DNA of 64,000 bases from Bdellovibrio bacteriovorus str. Tiberius (GCF_000317895.1 NC_019567.1:3534001-3598000); one strand, 5' to 3'. Shown: positions 53,566 through 63,234, counted from the stretch's first letter. A program made the numbers and translations. The notes: generated by a model from the sequence alone, not told the origin.

Positions 53566-54795
53566 ATGCGAAGGGATGTAGATTCAGCCTCAATGACTGC
53601 CCAGCAAAAACCCCAGCTCCACGAGGACTGGATCGACTCCTACGCATTAAGAATTGTTCGTAACCTTCAAGACGCCGGTTTTGAAACCTATCTTGTTGGT
53701 GGGTGCGTTCGCGATTTGCTTGTTGGGATTCATCCGAAAGATTTCGATATCGCCACCAGTGCTCACCCCAATCAGGTGCGCAAAAAAGTTCCCAACGCTT
53801 ACGTGATTGGTCGTCGTTTCAAGCTGGTGCTTGTTAAACGTGGTGATCAGCAGTTCGAGGTCGCAACTTTCCGTCGCAATGTGACCCAGGAAGAACTGGC
53901 CGATCAGGGTGATGACTCGGTTGAAGGCGACAACTATTTCGGCACCGTTGAAGAAGATGCCGTTCGCCGCGATTTCACCTGCAACGCTGTTTTCTACGAT
54001 CCAGGCCAGCACAAGCTGATCGACTATTGCGGCGGCATTCAGGATATCGAAAACCGTGTCCTGCGCATGATTGGTGATCCGAAAGCCCGTTTCATCGAAG
54101 ATCCGATTCGCATTCTGCGCGCGATACGTCTGTCCCACAAACTGCATTTTTCGATTGAAACCACGATGCGGGCAGCGATTGCTGAATGCAGCAGCGAACT
54201 GAAAAAATCCGTTCTTCCGCGCCGTCGTGAAGAGTGGCTGAAGTTCCTGCGCCTGAAAGAACCACACCTGGCTTTCATGGAGCTGTTTGACCTGCATATT
54301 CTGGAACAGATTCTGCCGGGCCTGCATTCCGTGTTTGTTGACGCTCACAAAATGGAAGTCTTTGAAATCCATCTGGCGCGCATCAATTTGTCAGGAATCG
54401 ACAAGAACGACCCGATTGAATTGTTCGCCGGATTTATGATGGCCTTCATGAAAGCCCAGTACGGCGAAGAGCCTTGGAATCATGACGACCTTTCCAATGA
54501 TTCAAAGCTTGCCTACTTCATGCGTGAAGAAATGGGCATCTTCAAACAGGAAATCGCGATCTTCTTCAAAGCCCTGTATCTGATGCAGGGCCTGCACAAG
54601 ATTGAAAGCTACAGCCGCAAGGGCGAGCGCCGTCAGGCGGCCTTTGTGATGAATGAATCCTTCGTGCTGGCGATGAAACTTGCGAAGATGGATTATTCCC
54701 TGTCCCCGTCCCAGATGCATTACTGGGAACAACAGTATGAAAAGTTCTCGCGTGGACCGGCTCCGCGCCAGAAACCTGAGGAAACCCACCACTAA
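53566..54795 (+). CDS. pcnB: Poly(A) polymerase / tRNA nucleotidyltransferase family protein (PcnB-like)
   Basis: About 409 residues. The class II nucleotidyltransferase head has YLVGGCVRDLLVGIHPKDFDIATSAHPNQV, with the catalytic D-x-D in DFD, then IGRRFKLVLV and RRDFTCNAVFYD. The RNA-binding neck motif is RFIEDPIRILRAIRLSHKL. The IATSAHP/IGRRF pattern points to poly(A) polymerase I rather than CCA-adding enzymes, but the two are hard to separate. A tail rich in basic residues is typical of PcnB and is short here. TTG 53563 is an alternative start one codon upstream. Confidence 0.85.
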   Translation: MRRDVDSASMTAQQKPQLHEDWIDSYALRIVRNLQDAGFETYLVGGCVRDLLVGIHPKDFDIATSAHPNQVRKKVPNAYVIGRRFKLVLVKRGDQQFEVATFRRNVTQEELADQGDDSVEGDNYFGTVEEDAVRRDFTCNAVFYDPGQHKLIDYCGGIQDIENRVLRMIGDPKARFIEDPIRILRAIRLSHKLHFSIETTMRAAIAECSSELKKSVLPRRREEWLKFLRLKEPHLAFMELFDLHILEQILPGLHSVFVDAHKMEVFEIHLARINLSGIDKNDPIELFAGFMMAFMKAQYGEEPWNHDDLSNDSKLAYFMREEMGIFKQEIAIFFKALYLMQGLHKIESYSRKGERRQAAFVMNESFVLAMKLAKMDYSLSPSQMHYWEQQYEKFSRGPAPRQKPEETHH

Positions 54796-54805
54796 GTCCG
54801 CTAAG

Positions 54806-54842
54806 GGTCTCAGTTCAAGACATCCACAATTGAATTGAGACC
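54806..54842 (+). terminator. Hairpin after the pcnB-like gene
   Basis: GGTCTCAGTTCAA (54806-54818) pairs with TTGAATTGAGACC (54830-54842) over 13 positions, one of them a G-U pair. No T-tract follows, so it may be a weak terminator or a regulatory structure. Confidence 0.35.
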
Positions 54843-54941
54843 GGTCTATTGAAGCCACCACTTAAAAGCCTGATAATAAGACAATGTCACCCAGCGTGGA
54901 TTGTCTTAAAAATCCACGTAAAACAACGGAAGGTTTTTGAT

Positions 54942-55703
54942 ATGGGACGGAACGACCAAAAGAAGAACACTTTCCTTATTATCAGCGGCGATAAAACCCG
55001 CATTCATAAATGCACTGACTCGCTCAATCGAAATTTTGAAAACTGCTCTGTCTTTCATGGCTCGGAATGGTTTGAAGCCAAATACAAGCTGGACAACGTT
55101 CATCCCAAAGCGGTGTTGGTGGATGAGTATCTGCCGAAGGGTTCAGGCTTTGACATCGTCGCCAAAATTCTGAAAGAAAAAAACAACGACGACATTGCGA
55201 TCATCATTATGTCCTATGTCGCTGACCACGATATCTTCAAACACGAAGTCGCTTCCGGCCGCATTCAGTTTCTGACGGAACCTGACCGTGAAAAAGCTCT
55301 GGTCGACTGCGTTTCCAAAATCATTTCGCCGAAAGTCGACAGCAACCAGGCCCAGTACGAGCTAAAACAGCTGCAGCCGGGCGATGTTCTGTTCAAAGAA
55401 GGCGACATGACCGAAGTCGCCTACATCGTAAAAAAAGGCAGCCTGCGCGCCTATTCCGAAGGCCCGGATGGTGAAAAAATCATGTTCGGAGAAATTCTGC
55501 CCGGTGAATTCGTGGGCGAGATGGGGCACTTTAATCACGAACCCCGCTCAGCTACCGTGGAAGCCATCACTGAAGTGGAACTGATCGCGATTCCCAATGG
55601 CTCTTTGGACAATGTTATCTTTGCCCGACCGTCGTGGGCAAAAGCTCTGGTCAAGACCCTGTCGCTGCGGCTTAAGAAAGCCAACAAGGCCCTGACCGGC
55701 TAA
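54942..55703 (+). CDS. Degenerate receiver domain fused to a cyclic-nucleotide-binding domain
   Basis: 253 residues. Residues 1-125 resemble a receiver domain: the phosphoacceptor-like Asp is in VLVDEYLPKGSGFDIV. The acidic pair is reduced (IISGDKTR), and the conserved Lys before Pro is replaced (FLTEPD), so ordinary phosphorylation is doubtful. Residues 140-250 form a cNMP-binding domain (LQPGDVLFKEGD; phosphate-binding cassette GEMGHFNHEPRSATVEA with the key Arg). No DNA-binding or enzymatic domain follows. The ATG at 54942 has GGAAGG upstream. It stands alone. Confidence 0.8.
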   Translation: MGRNDQKKNTFLIISGDKTRIHKCTDSLNRNFENCSVFHGSEWFEAKYKLDNVHPKAVLVDEYLPKGSGFDIVAKILKEKNNDDIAIIIMSYVADHDIFKHEVASGRIQFLTEPDREKALVDCVSKIISPKVDSNQAQYELKQLQPGDVLFKEGDMTEVAYIVKKGSLRAYSEGPDGEKIMFGEILPGEFVGEMGHFNHEPRSATVEAITEVELIAIPNGSLDNVIFARPSWAKALVKTLSLRLKKANKALTG

Positions 55704-55718
55704 AAAAGAACCAGGAAC

Positions 55719-57839
55719 TTATTTTAGTTTTTCCCAAAGATAGCTGTATTCAAGACTGTTCCACAGGATCGCTTGTTCGATATTCGCGCTGCCTGCGTGA
55801 CCGCCCTCCATATTTTCATAGTAGTACACCGGATGCCCCTGCTCTTTCATGCGTGCCACCATCTTGCGTGCGTGGCCCGGATGAACGCGGTCATCCTTGG
55901 TGCTGGTCATGATGAACACTTCCGGATACTTCGCCTCTTTGCTCAGACGCTGGTACGGAGAATACTTCAGGATGGCTTCACGCATCTTTGGATCATCCGG
56001 ATCGCCATATTCAGCCATCCAGCTCGCGCCCGCCAACAGCTTGTGATAGCGAAGCATATCCAGCAGTGGCACGCCCACAATCACGGCATTGTACAGATCC
56101 GGGCGCTGCGTGAAAGTCGCCCCTGTCAGCAGGCCCCCGTTGGACCGGCCGGAAATACCCAGATGCTGTGGTGATGTGAATCCACGTTTGATCAGGTCTT
56201 CTGAAATCGCGATGTTGTCTTCGTAAACTTTATAGCGGTTTTCTTTCAGCACGGACTGATGCCATGCCGGACCGAACTCGCCCCCGCCGCGCAGATTGGA
56301 AATCACATAGACTCCACCCTGTTCCAGCCACACTTTACCGACCGTGCCCAAATAACTTGGCTGCATCGGAGACTGGAATCCGCCATAACCGTAAAGCAGC
56401 GTCGGATTTTTGCCATCCATTTTGATATCCGCCTTGGAAGTCACAAAGTAAGGAATCTTCGTGCCGTCTTTGCTGATGGCTTCAAAACGCTGGGTCTTCA
56501 TGCCCTTGTTGTTGAAGCGATCCGGGGATTTCTTCAGCAGTTCCAGCATGTTTTTGCCGTCACTGGCGTCGCCAAGATAAGTGGAGACCGGAGTGAAGAA
56601 GTCCATGTACTGAGCCAGATACAGATCACTTTCTTCCTCTGTGGAGGTAACATAGGCCATGCCGTTTTCACCCAAAGGCACTGATTCAGTTTCGAAGGTG
56701 TCTTCGCTGGTGAAGGTCACTTTTTCGATTTTGGAAAGCACGTTGTCTGTCACATGCAGCATGATGTGGTTCTTGGTCGGACTCATGCCTTGAATGAATC
56801 TTTTGTCCGTCGGGACAAAGATCGCCTTCAGGGATGCTTGCGCTTTTTCGCCATCGAAGATTTTATCGAACGGCATGAACACGATGCTGCCGCTTTTAAG
56901 ATTTCCCAAATCAGATTTCAACTCAAAGAACAGTTTGTTTTTGAAAACACCCCAGAATTCTGAGTCCGTCGGCATGGGCAGTCGGGTTTTTACGCCCTTG
57001 TCATCTTCATACCAGTTTTCGCTGGAATAAAAGCCGGTGCGAATTGAATGGAAAACACGCTTATGATCGCCGTCTCTTTGCACATAGGTGTAAACAGACA
57101 TGTCGGTGGATTTGCCTTCCATCACCAGCTTGGCTTCACCAATTGGCGTTCCACGCTTCCAGATTTTGACAAGACGAGGGTATCCCGAATCCGTCATCGT
57201 GCCCGGACCGAAATCTGTGCCCACGTAAACGGTATTTTCATCCTTCCAATCAATGCCACTTTTTGCCTCTGGCAGACTGAATCCATCGGCTACAAACTGG
57301 CGGGTCTTCATATCATACTCACGCACCACAATGGCATCTTTGCCCCCACGGGACAGATAAACCAAGGCCTTCTGATGAGCCGGTGGCAACGTGCTTGCGC
57401 CCTTCCACACCCAGTTTTCATTTTCTTTTTTTGCCAAAGCATCAATGTCCAAAATCACGTCCCAGTGCGGGTGTGACGTCAGATAGCTTTGCATTGTGGT
57501 TTTTCTCCACAAGCCGCGCACATGCTTTCCATCCTGCCAGAAGTTGTAAAGCTCCCCATTTTTCAGGTGCACCGCAGGCACACGGTCTTCTGCCAGCATG
57601 ATCTTTCTTAGGTCATGCTCAATGGTTTTAAAACGCGGGTTTTGATGAAAATGTTCTAAGGTGCGTTTGTTTTCGGCTTTTGCAAATTCCAGGGCCTTGT
57701 CGCCTTCGACCTCTTCCAGCCAGATATACGGATCATTGTCGTGATTCATTTTTTGCTCCCGTGCTTTATGCGAAGACGTCTGGCATCCCAACAAAGTCAG
57801 AATGCAGAAAAAAGTTCCCGCCTGCCGAATTAGATTCAT
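55719..57839 (-). CDS. Prolyl oligopeptidase (S9A), lipoprotein
   Basis: 706 residues. The signal ends in the lipobox LTLLGC, so the enzyme is exported and membrane-anchored, unlike most S9A enzymes. The start has GAGGAGG upstream. A beta-propeller (about 80-420) precedes the peptidase domain, with the Ser nucleophile in GISGRSNGGLLTGA, Asp in STKDDRVHPGHARKM, and His in EGGHAGS; YGYGGFQSP and SNLRGGGEFGPAWH are also typical. It cleaves after proline in small peptides, plausibly from degraded prey protein. It ends 15 bases from the convergent receiver/cNMP gene. Confidence 0.9.
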   Translation of the reverse strand: MNLIRQAGTFFCILTLLGCQTSSHKAREQKMNHDNDPYIWLEEVEGDKALEFAKAENKRTLEHFHQNPRFKTIEHDLRKIMLAEDRVPAVHLKNGELYNFWQDGKHVRGLWRKTTMQSYLTSHPHWDVILDIDALAKKENENWVWKGASTLPPAHQKALVYLSRGGKDAIVVREYDMKTRQFVADGFSLPEAKSGIDWKDENTVYVGTDFGPGTMTDSGYPRLVKIWKRGTPIGEAKLVMEGKSTDMSVYTYVQRDGDHKRVFHSIRTGFYSSENWYEDDKGVKTRLPMPTDSEFWGVFKNKLFFELKSDLGNLKSGSIVFMPFDKIFDGEKAQASLKAIFVPTDKRFIQGMSPTKNHIMLHVTDNVLSKIEKVTFTSEDTFETESVPLGENGMAYVTSTEEESDLYLAQYMDFFTPVSTYLGDASDGKNMLELLKKSPDRFNNKGMKTQRFEAISKDGTKIPYFVTSKADIKMDGKNPTLLYGYGGFQSPMQPSYLGTVGKVWLEQGGVYVISNLRGGGEFGPAWHQSVLKENRYKVYEDNIAISEDLIKRGFTSPQHLGISGRSNGGLLTGATFTQRPDLYNAVIVGVPLLDMLRYHKLLAGASWMAEYGDPDDPKMREAILKYSPYQRLSKEAKYPEVFIMTSTKDDRVHPGHARKMVARMKEQGHPVYYYENMEGGHAGSANIEQAILWNSLEYSYLWEKLK

Positions 57840-57906
57840 TCGACCTCCTCGAAAATCCTATTAATTTTAATGAAGACTCTCTTGGACTCAAGAGTTAAAT
57901 GAAAAA

Positions 57907-60900
57907 TTAGTCCTCTATCCAATTGGTGATATCAATCGGAGTCAGCCAGGACATAAGCACCTTATAGTCCGCCATCTGACCGTAAACATTGCTGCCCCAG
58001 CACTTCAGAGCATCTGTCGGCGTAATGGCACAACCAGAATTTCCCCCACGCTCAACGCTTTTGTATGTACCACCGCCCAGCAAATCCGCAGGAATTCGTG
58101 CCTCCGCCAGACCCGTGCCCGTTGAAGCCCAATAGGAATCTGTGGCGACATCTCCTTCAGCGCCCCAGCATTTAATCTGTTCACCGGTGGTTATCGCACA
58201 TCCGCCGTTTGATCCCATTGACACACTGGTATAGCTGACAGCAGGGCTTACCATTTGTGGCGTGTTATAGCTCGTCGTCACGTTAAGCCCAGTTCCATAA
58301 CCCGTACCATCACCCCAGCAATACAACTTGAAAGCGTCGCTGATTGCACAAGTTCGGCTGCCATACATGCTGACGGCAACGAATTTTGTGCCCGCCATTA
58401 CAACTCCCGGCGTGTAGATATCTGGTGCAGCTATGGCTCCTCGCCCCAAAGAAGCGACATGGTTTCCCCAGCACTTCAGTTCATTTTCATCTGTAATGGC
58501 GCAGGCTGACCCCGTCAATCCACCAAGAACCGATACCATCTTATAACGAACGCCCGAGTCAATCACAGTGGGGGCGGCATAGACCGCAGGAGTTGTGGAA
58601 CCACCAATAATTCCACTGTTGTTGCGGCCCCAGCACTTCAATACCCCTGCGCTGGTTACCCCACAAGTCGTGGACTGACCTACAGAGATCCATTTATAAG
58701 AAGTTCCGCCATCAATCACCACCGGAGACAAACGAATCTGAAGAACTCCATCCCCGACTCCATAACTGCCGCTGCCTCCCCAGCATTTTAAAGTTCCATC
58801 CAGCAATATTCCGCAGATGGATTCATAGCCGATGGCGACATCCTTATACTTGCGCTCCTGATCAATGACCACCGGATAGCTTCGACCAAACGAGGACCCG
58901 TCACCAAGGTAAGTGCTGAACTGGTTTGCTCCCCAGCATTTCAATATATCATCCGTCGTGATGCCGCAGGATAAAAACACTCCCATAGAGATCTTCTTGT
59001 AGGTGACACCGATGTCGGAAACGGCAGGTTCCCGACGATATACCGAACTCCCATCGCCCAGATAGCCCGCGCCATATTCGCCCCAGCATTTTGTTCGGCC
59101 CGTACTGGTGACTCCGCAGCTGTAAGCCACACCTGAAGTAATACTGGCATAAGAATTTGTATCCGCCGTCAAAACCGGCAGTACCGTGGTACCAGGGGTC
59201 AGGCCTTGACCGTGGGGACCGATATAATTGGTGTTGCCGCCGAGTCTTGTTGAACCCCAGCAAACAACACGACCATCAGATTTTCGAATACCGCAGGTGT
59301 GATAAGCACCCGCCGCCACGTCATCAAAGGTATCAACACTGGTGATTGTCGCGGGAAGGGTTTTATCGGTCGTGGGACTGGAACCGCTTTGAAGATAAGA
59401 ATTCCCCCCCCAGCACTGAACTGTAAAATCCGTCTTGACGGCACAAACGTGTCCGCCTTCTGCGGCAATAGTGCCCGGTACGGTCAATCCTGCCACTGAA
59501 ATTTTCAAAAAGTCAGAGCCCACCAACTGGGCTGTTCCCTGATGGGCAGTACTTCCAATTCCAAGTTGCCCCCGCCCATTATTCCCCCAGCAATAAAGCT
59601 GATTATTCGTGTTGATAGCACATCCGGTACCGCCGCCGACAGACAGACGGTCAAAATCAAAAGCACTTGCCGTCACCAATTCTGCAGGTGTGCTGACGTT
59701 TCCATTTGTCACAACGCCGTTCCCAAGGCGTCCTCGATCCTGACGTCCCCAGCAATAGATTTTTCCAGCTTTCAAGGCACAGGTGAATCCATCGCCCGCG
59801 GCAATCTCATCCACCCCGCTGATGCTGCTCAATAATACCGGCGTGTGACGATCCGTCTGATCACCCAATCCCAGCTGGTACCTGTCGTTGTTTCCCCAGC
59901 AGACAACTTCTTTGGCCGGATCATCAAGAATGCCACAGCTATGATCAGCGCCTGTGGTCAATTGTTTAAAGTTCCAGACACCCGTCAAAGCTGAAACAGC
60001 CTGCAAACGATTGGCCGTCGTTCCATCACCCAACTGACCGTCGGCATTTTCACCCCAACAGCGAACCTTTCCATCCATCATCAGGGCACAACGATGACGA
60101 TAAGATCCGACAATCCTTTTCACTGTCGAGTGCGCTGCACTGGTCACATCTTTGATCATCACACGACTTTGTGACACCCTCGCAAAGCGGGCCACCGGCG
60201 TGTTTGCAAACGTCAGGTTCAGCTGGAGATATTTATTATGAATACTGCCGGCATTATTGATCAGTCTAAACGGCAACGACACATTCGTGCTTCCGGCGGG
60301 AATCAAAATGCTGCCCTTTTGCGCCAAGGTGACGTCAGTATTCGCGACAGCAGATCCGGAAACTTCATAATTGACCGTCACGTTATAAGGTTTCGAACCA
60401 CTCATCGTCAGACCAAATAATTTGTCGGGACTGCCGCCGGCATTATTTTCGTCTTCAGTCACAACCTGTTCGTTGCCCGCAAGAGAAATTGTCACCGGAG
60501 AATTATCAAATAAAACAGTGGTCACCGCAGAAGCCAGATTCCCTTTCCCGGAACCGTCCACCACGACTCCACTTGGCAACGATAAGGAGATATCCCCGGT
60601 TCCAAAAGCCGGGGCTGCCATTTGCAATCTGTACACCGCGCTTGGTCCTGACGCTGGCGTCACCGAACTGATATTGGCACCGGATTTTACAAAATCTGCT
60701 GCAACAAGACCTGTCACCTCTTCGCTGAATTTTATGGTGAAATATATCGGGGCTTCATAAACATTCGGTCCCGCCTCACTGATGATTTCCACAGTGGGTG
60801 GAAGCGTGTCAAAAATGCTGGAGCTTGTCGCTGAGGCCTGTGAGGCATTACCAGCATCATCAGTTGCAGCTGCTTCCGGAACTCTCACACTAAAAGCACC

Positions 60901-62082
60901 CTCAGTTACGGGAGTGATCTCAATTGTGTAAGATCCTCCGCTTCCCGTCACAGTCGCAGTCGCATTTACCAGTTCCAAATCTCCGGCCGTGAAGCCGGAA
61001 ACGGACTCACTGAAAGTCGCCGTGATGCTAACCGGAGCTGACAAAGTATAAGCGGCCAGACTTCCCAAAGAAACCGTCGGTCTAACGCTGTCATGATGTC
61101 TGTTCAACCAGCTTGACACCAAAGACTTGTTCCCGACACTGTCCGACGCCGCTTCATTTTTTACCCGCACGGCAAAGTCGCCCTGACCGGAGGCTCGCAA
61201 GGTGAAAGTATAGGTATCCCCACTGCCGGCAAAATTTTCGACCGTGGCATTTGAAAGCTCCAGATCAGAAGCATCAAATCCTGTCACTGGTGCAGAAAAG
61301 CTGACCGCAACCGAAATCGCAGCCACATTCACCTTCATGGGATCCGCGCTGCTTAGCGTGGGTAAAGGTCGATCTGAATTGTATTCCACCACCATCTCGG
61401 CCGAAGCCAAATTTCCATTCCCTGCAAGGTCATAGATACGATCGCCAGGAAGAGACAGCCTCACTTCAGTTTGTGACGCCGACGGAATAACATAAATGAA
61501 GTAACCAGGACCTGAGCCCTCGATTTTATCGATGATCCCATTTGTCACGGCAAAAGCCGAAGCATCCAGAACCGAAGCCACTGACTCGCCCAACATCAGA
61601 TCAAAGATCAGCGGGGATTCATTGGTCGGATCATCTCCCGAATAAGTCAGGGTGGCAGAGGGTTTCGTTCGGTCACTGGTGAAACTCAGGGTATTTGATT
61701 CTGGTGTGGCTTCATTCAACGCAAGGCTGGTGGCGGCATTTACTGGCAGCAGCACAGTGACCGGACCATCCAAAAGTGGCTCCAGAACCAGATCATAAGT
61801 CGACGCGTCGACCGGTGTTAACGAGACAATCGTGGCGTTGTTTACTGAAAAATCAGATACCTCAAGCCCCTGAACATCTTCGGAAAAAGTCACCTGGACT
61901 GTCCACTGACTTAAATTGTTATAAGATGAAACACTCGAGCTTAGAACAGCCTGCAAGGGCTGACGGGACATAAGGTCGGTGACGGACTTGAATAGTTCTG
62001 TAGAGATCGAGCACCCGCTGGTGAACGTCAGCAAAACGACCCATAAAAGACCTCTTCCACAACATACCAAAGAATCCATCAT
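57907..62082 (-). CDS. Giant lipoprotein with Ig-like, Calx-beta-like and 14 RCC1-type repeats
   Basis: 1391 residues. The signal ends at Cys24 (TFTSGC), a lipobox. Residues about 40-550 hold five Ig-like repeats, each with a FSE-x-V-x-GF-x-x-x-D motif (FSEDVQGLEVSDF; FSAPVTGFDASDL; FSESVSGFTAGDL; FSEEVTGLVAADF; and a variant). A Calx-beta-like stretch follows (about 555-650). From about 670 to the end there are 14 RCC1-type repeats, each with a C-W-G core (RCWGENADGQLGDG, YCWGNNGRGQLGIG, KCWGSNVYGQMAD and others). RCC1 repeats form seven-bladed propellers, so this would make two. It is likely a surface-exposed adhesive or ligand-binding protein; the partner is unknown. ATG 62082 has no strong ribosome site. 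Confidence 0.85.
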   Translation of the reverse strand: MMDSLVCCGRGLLWVVLLTFTSGCSISTELFKSVTDLMSRQPLQAVLSSSVSSYNNLSQWTVQVTFSEDVQGLEVSDFSVNNATIVSLTPVDASTYDLVLEPLLDGPVTVLLPVNAATSLALNEATPESNTLSFTSDRTKPSATLTYSGDDPTNESPLIFDLMLGESVASVLDASAFAVTNGIIDKIEGSGPGYFIYVIPSASQTEVRLSLPGDRIYDLAGNGNLASAEMVVEYNSDRPLPTLSSADPMKVNVAAISVAVSFSAPVTGFDASDLELSNATVENFAGSGDTYTFTLRASGQGDFAVRVKNEAASDSVGNKSLVSSWLNRHHDSVRPTVSLGSLAAYTLSAPVSITATFSESVSGFTAGDLELVNATATVTGSGGSYTIEITPVTEGAFSVRVPEAAATDDAGNASQASATSSSIFDTLPPTVEIISEAGPNVYEAPIYFTIKFSEEVTGLVAADFVKSGANISSVTPASGPSAVYRLQMAAPAFGTGDISLSLPSGVVVDGSGKGNLASAVTTVLFDNSPVTISLAGNEQVVTEDENNAGGSPDKLFGLTMSGSKPYNVTVNYEVSGSAVANTDVTLAQKGSILIPAGSTNVSLPFRLINNAGSIHNKYLQLNLTFANTPVARFARVSQSRVMIKDVTSAAHSTVKRIVGSYRHRCALMMDGKVRCWGENADGQLGDGTTANRLQAVSALTGVWNFKQLTTGADHSCGILDDPAKEVVCWGNNDRYQLGLGDQTDRHTPVLLSSISGVDEIAAGDGFTCALKAGKIYCWGRQDRGRLGNGVVTNGNVSTPAELVTASAFDFDRLSVGGGTGCAINTNNQLYCWGNNGRGQLGIGSTAHQGTAQLVGSDFLKISVAGLTVPGTIAAEGGHVCAVKTDFTVQCWGGNSYLQSGSSPTTDKTLPATITSVDTFDDVAAGAYHTCGIRKSDGRVVCWGSTRLGGNTNYIGPHGQGLTPGTTVLPVLTADTNSYASITSGVAYSCGVTSTGRTKCWGEYGAGYLGDGSSVYRREPAVSDIGVTYKKISMGVFLSCGITTDDILKCWGANQFSTYLGDGSSFGRSYPVVIDQERKYKDVAIGYESICGILLDGTLKCWGGSGSYGVGDGVLQIRLSPVVIDGGTSYKWISVGQSTTCGVTSAGVLKCWGRNNSGIIGGSTTPAVYAAPTVIDSGVRYKMVSVLGGLTGSACAITDENELKCWGNHVASLGRGAIAAPDIYTPGVVMAGTKFVAVSMYGSRTCAISDAFKLYCWGDGTGYGTGLNVTTSYNTPQMVSPAVSYTSVSMGSNGGCAITTGEQIKCWGAEGDVATDSYWASTGTGLAEARIPADLLGGGTYKSVERGGNSGCAITPTDALKCWGSNVYGQMADYKVLMSWLTPIDITNWIED

Positions 62083-62108
62083 GAGACATATCGGTGGATA
62101 TTCTCAAA

Positions 62109-62130
62109 ATTGTATGAAAACTCATACAAT
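62109..62130 (-). promoter_or_regulatory. Perfect palindrome between cheB and the RCC1 lipoprotein gene
   Basis: ATTGTATGA (62109-62117) and TCATACAAT (62122-62130), a perfect 9-4-9 inverted repeat 26 bases upstream of the lipoprotein start. It may be an operator or a weak AT-rich terminator for cheB. A TACAAT hexamer lies in the arm. Confidence 0.5.
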
Positions 62131-62169
62131 TCCGAGAGTTTCCAGTTCACTGACCCTTATTACGGAACA

Positions 62170-63234
62170 CTAGGCGGCGTTACGAGTCTGCAGCTGTTTC
62201 AGCAAGTCTCCGGCGATGCGATCCAGTGGCAGAACCTTGTCAGCAGCACCCAAGGCTACTGCGGCTGCCGGCATACCGTACACCACGCAGGTTTCTTCGT
62301 TCTGAGCCACCGTGTAAGCACCAGCGTTCTTCATTTCCAGAAGACCTTCAGCGCCGTCTTTGCCCATACCGGTCAGAACAACACCCATGGCATTCTTACC
62401 CACGTACTTCGCCACTGATTTCATTAGATAGTCCGCAGCTGGGCGAACACTGTGCAGGGCCGGACCCTGATGCAGCTTCACGTAATAGAAGGCACCACTG
62501 CGCGTGATTTCCATATGATAGTTGCCCGGAGCAATCAGAACTCGACCCGGAACAACCTGATCCCCTTCTTCAGCCTCTTTGACTTCAAAAGGGAACATCT
62601 TATTCAGGTTTTCAGCAAATGATTTCGTGAAACCCGGTGGCATGTGCTGCACAACCAAAGTTCCCGGAATATCCGCAGGCATCCCGCTTAGGAACACCTT
62701 CAGCGCCTCGGTACCACCGGTGGACGAGGCCACCGCCAGCAACTGGTGCGTCGTGCGCGCCAAAGAGGTGCTGGCAATCTTCTGTACCGGAGCGCCCGGA
62801 TTAGGCACCACCGCTTTGATCGGATTGATACGGGCTTTTGCCACGGCTTTTACTTTTTCAATGATCGCCGCCGACAGTGTTTCCAGGGACTGGGACACGT
62901 CAATGGACGGCTTTTCCATAATCTCGATGGCTCCGGCTTCCAGAGCGCGCAGATAAGTTTCAGAGCCCGTCTTTGCCAAGCTTGAAAAAATAATCGTGCG
63001 GGTCGGGAAATGCTGCATGACTTTTTCCAGGAAGCTGATGCCATCCATACGAGGCATCTCTACATCCAGAGTCATCACGTCGGGCTTTAGCGCCACCAGC
63101 TTGTCACGGGCGATGTAAGGGTCCGATGCTGTTCCCACCACTTCGATGTCCGCGCAAGAGGAAAAGATTTTTTCCAGCAGCTTACGAATCACCGCAGAAT
63201 CATCAACAATAAGGACACGAATCTTTTGTGCCAT
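62170..63234 (-). CDS. cheB: Chemotaxis protein-glutamate methylesterase CheB
   Basis: Removes methyl groups from chemoreceptors during adaptation. 354 residues. The receiver domain has VLIVDDSAVIRK, the phosphoacceptor in MTLDVEMPRMDGISFLEK, and EKPS. The methylesterase domain has the catalytic Ser in AVASSTGGTEAL, His in VVQHMPPGFT and Asp in LTGMGKDGAEGL. It follows cheR by 15 bases in the same direction, the standard adaptation pair. Confidence 0.97.
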   Translation of the reverse strand: MAQKIRVLIVDDSAVIRKLLEKIFSSCADIEVVGTASDPYIARDKLVALKPDVMTLDVEMPRMDGISFLEKVMQHFPTRTIIFSSLAKTGSETYLRALEAGAIEIMEKPSIDVSQSLETLSAAIIEKVKAVAKARINPIKAVVPNPGAPVQKIASTSLARTTHQLLAVASSTGGTEALKVFLSGMPADIPGTLVVQHMPPGFTKSFAENLNKMFPFEVKEAEEGDQVVPGRVLIAPGNYHMEITRSGAFYYVKLHQGPALHSVRPAADYLMKSVAKYVGKNAMGVVLTGMGKDGAEGLLEMKNAGAYTVAQNEETCVVYGMPAAAVALGAADKVLPLDRIAGDLLKQLQTRNAA

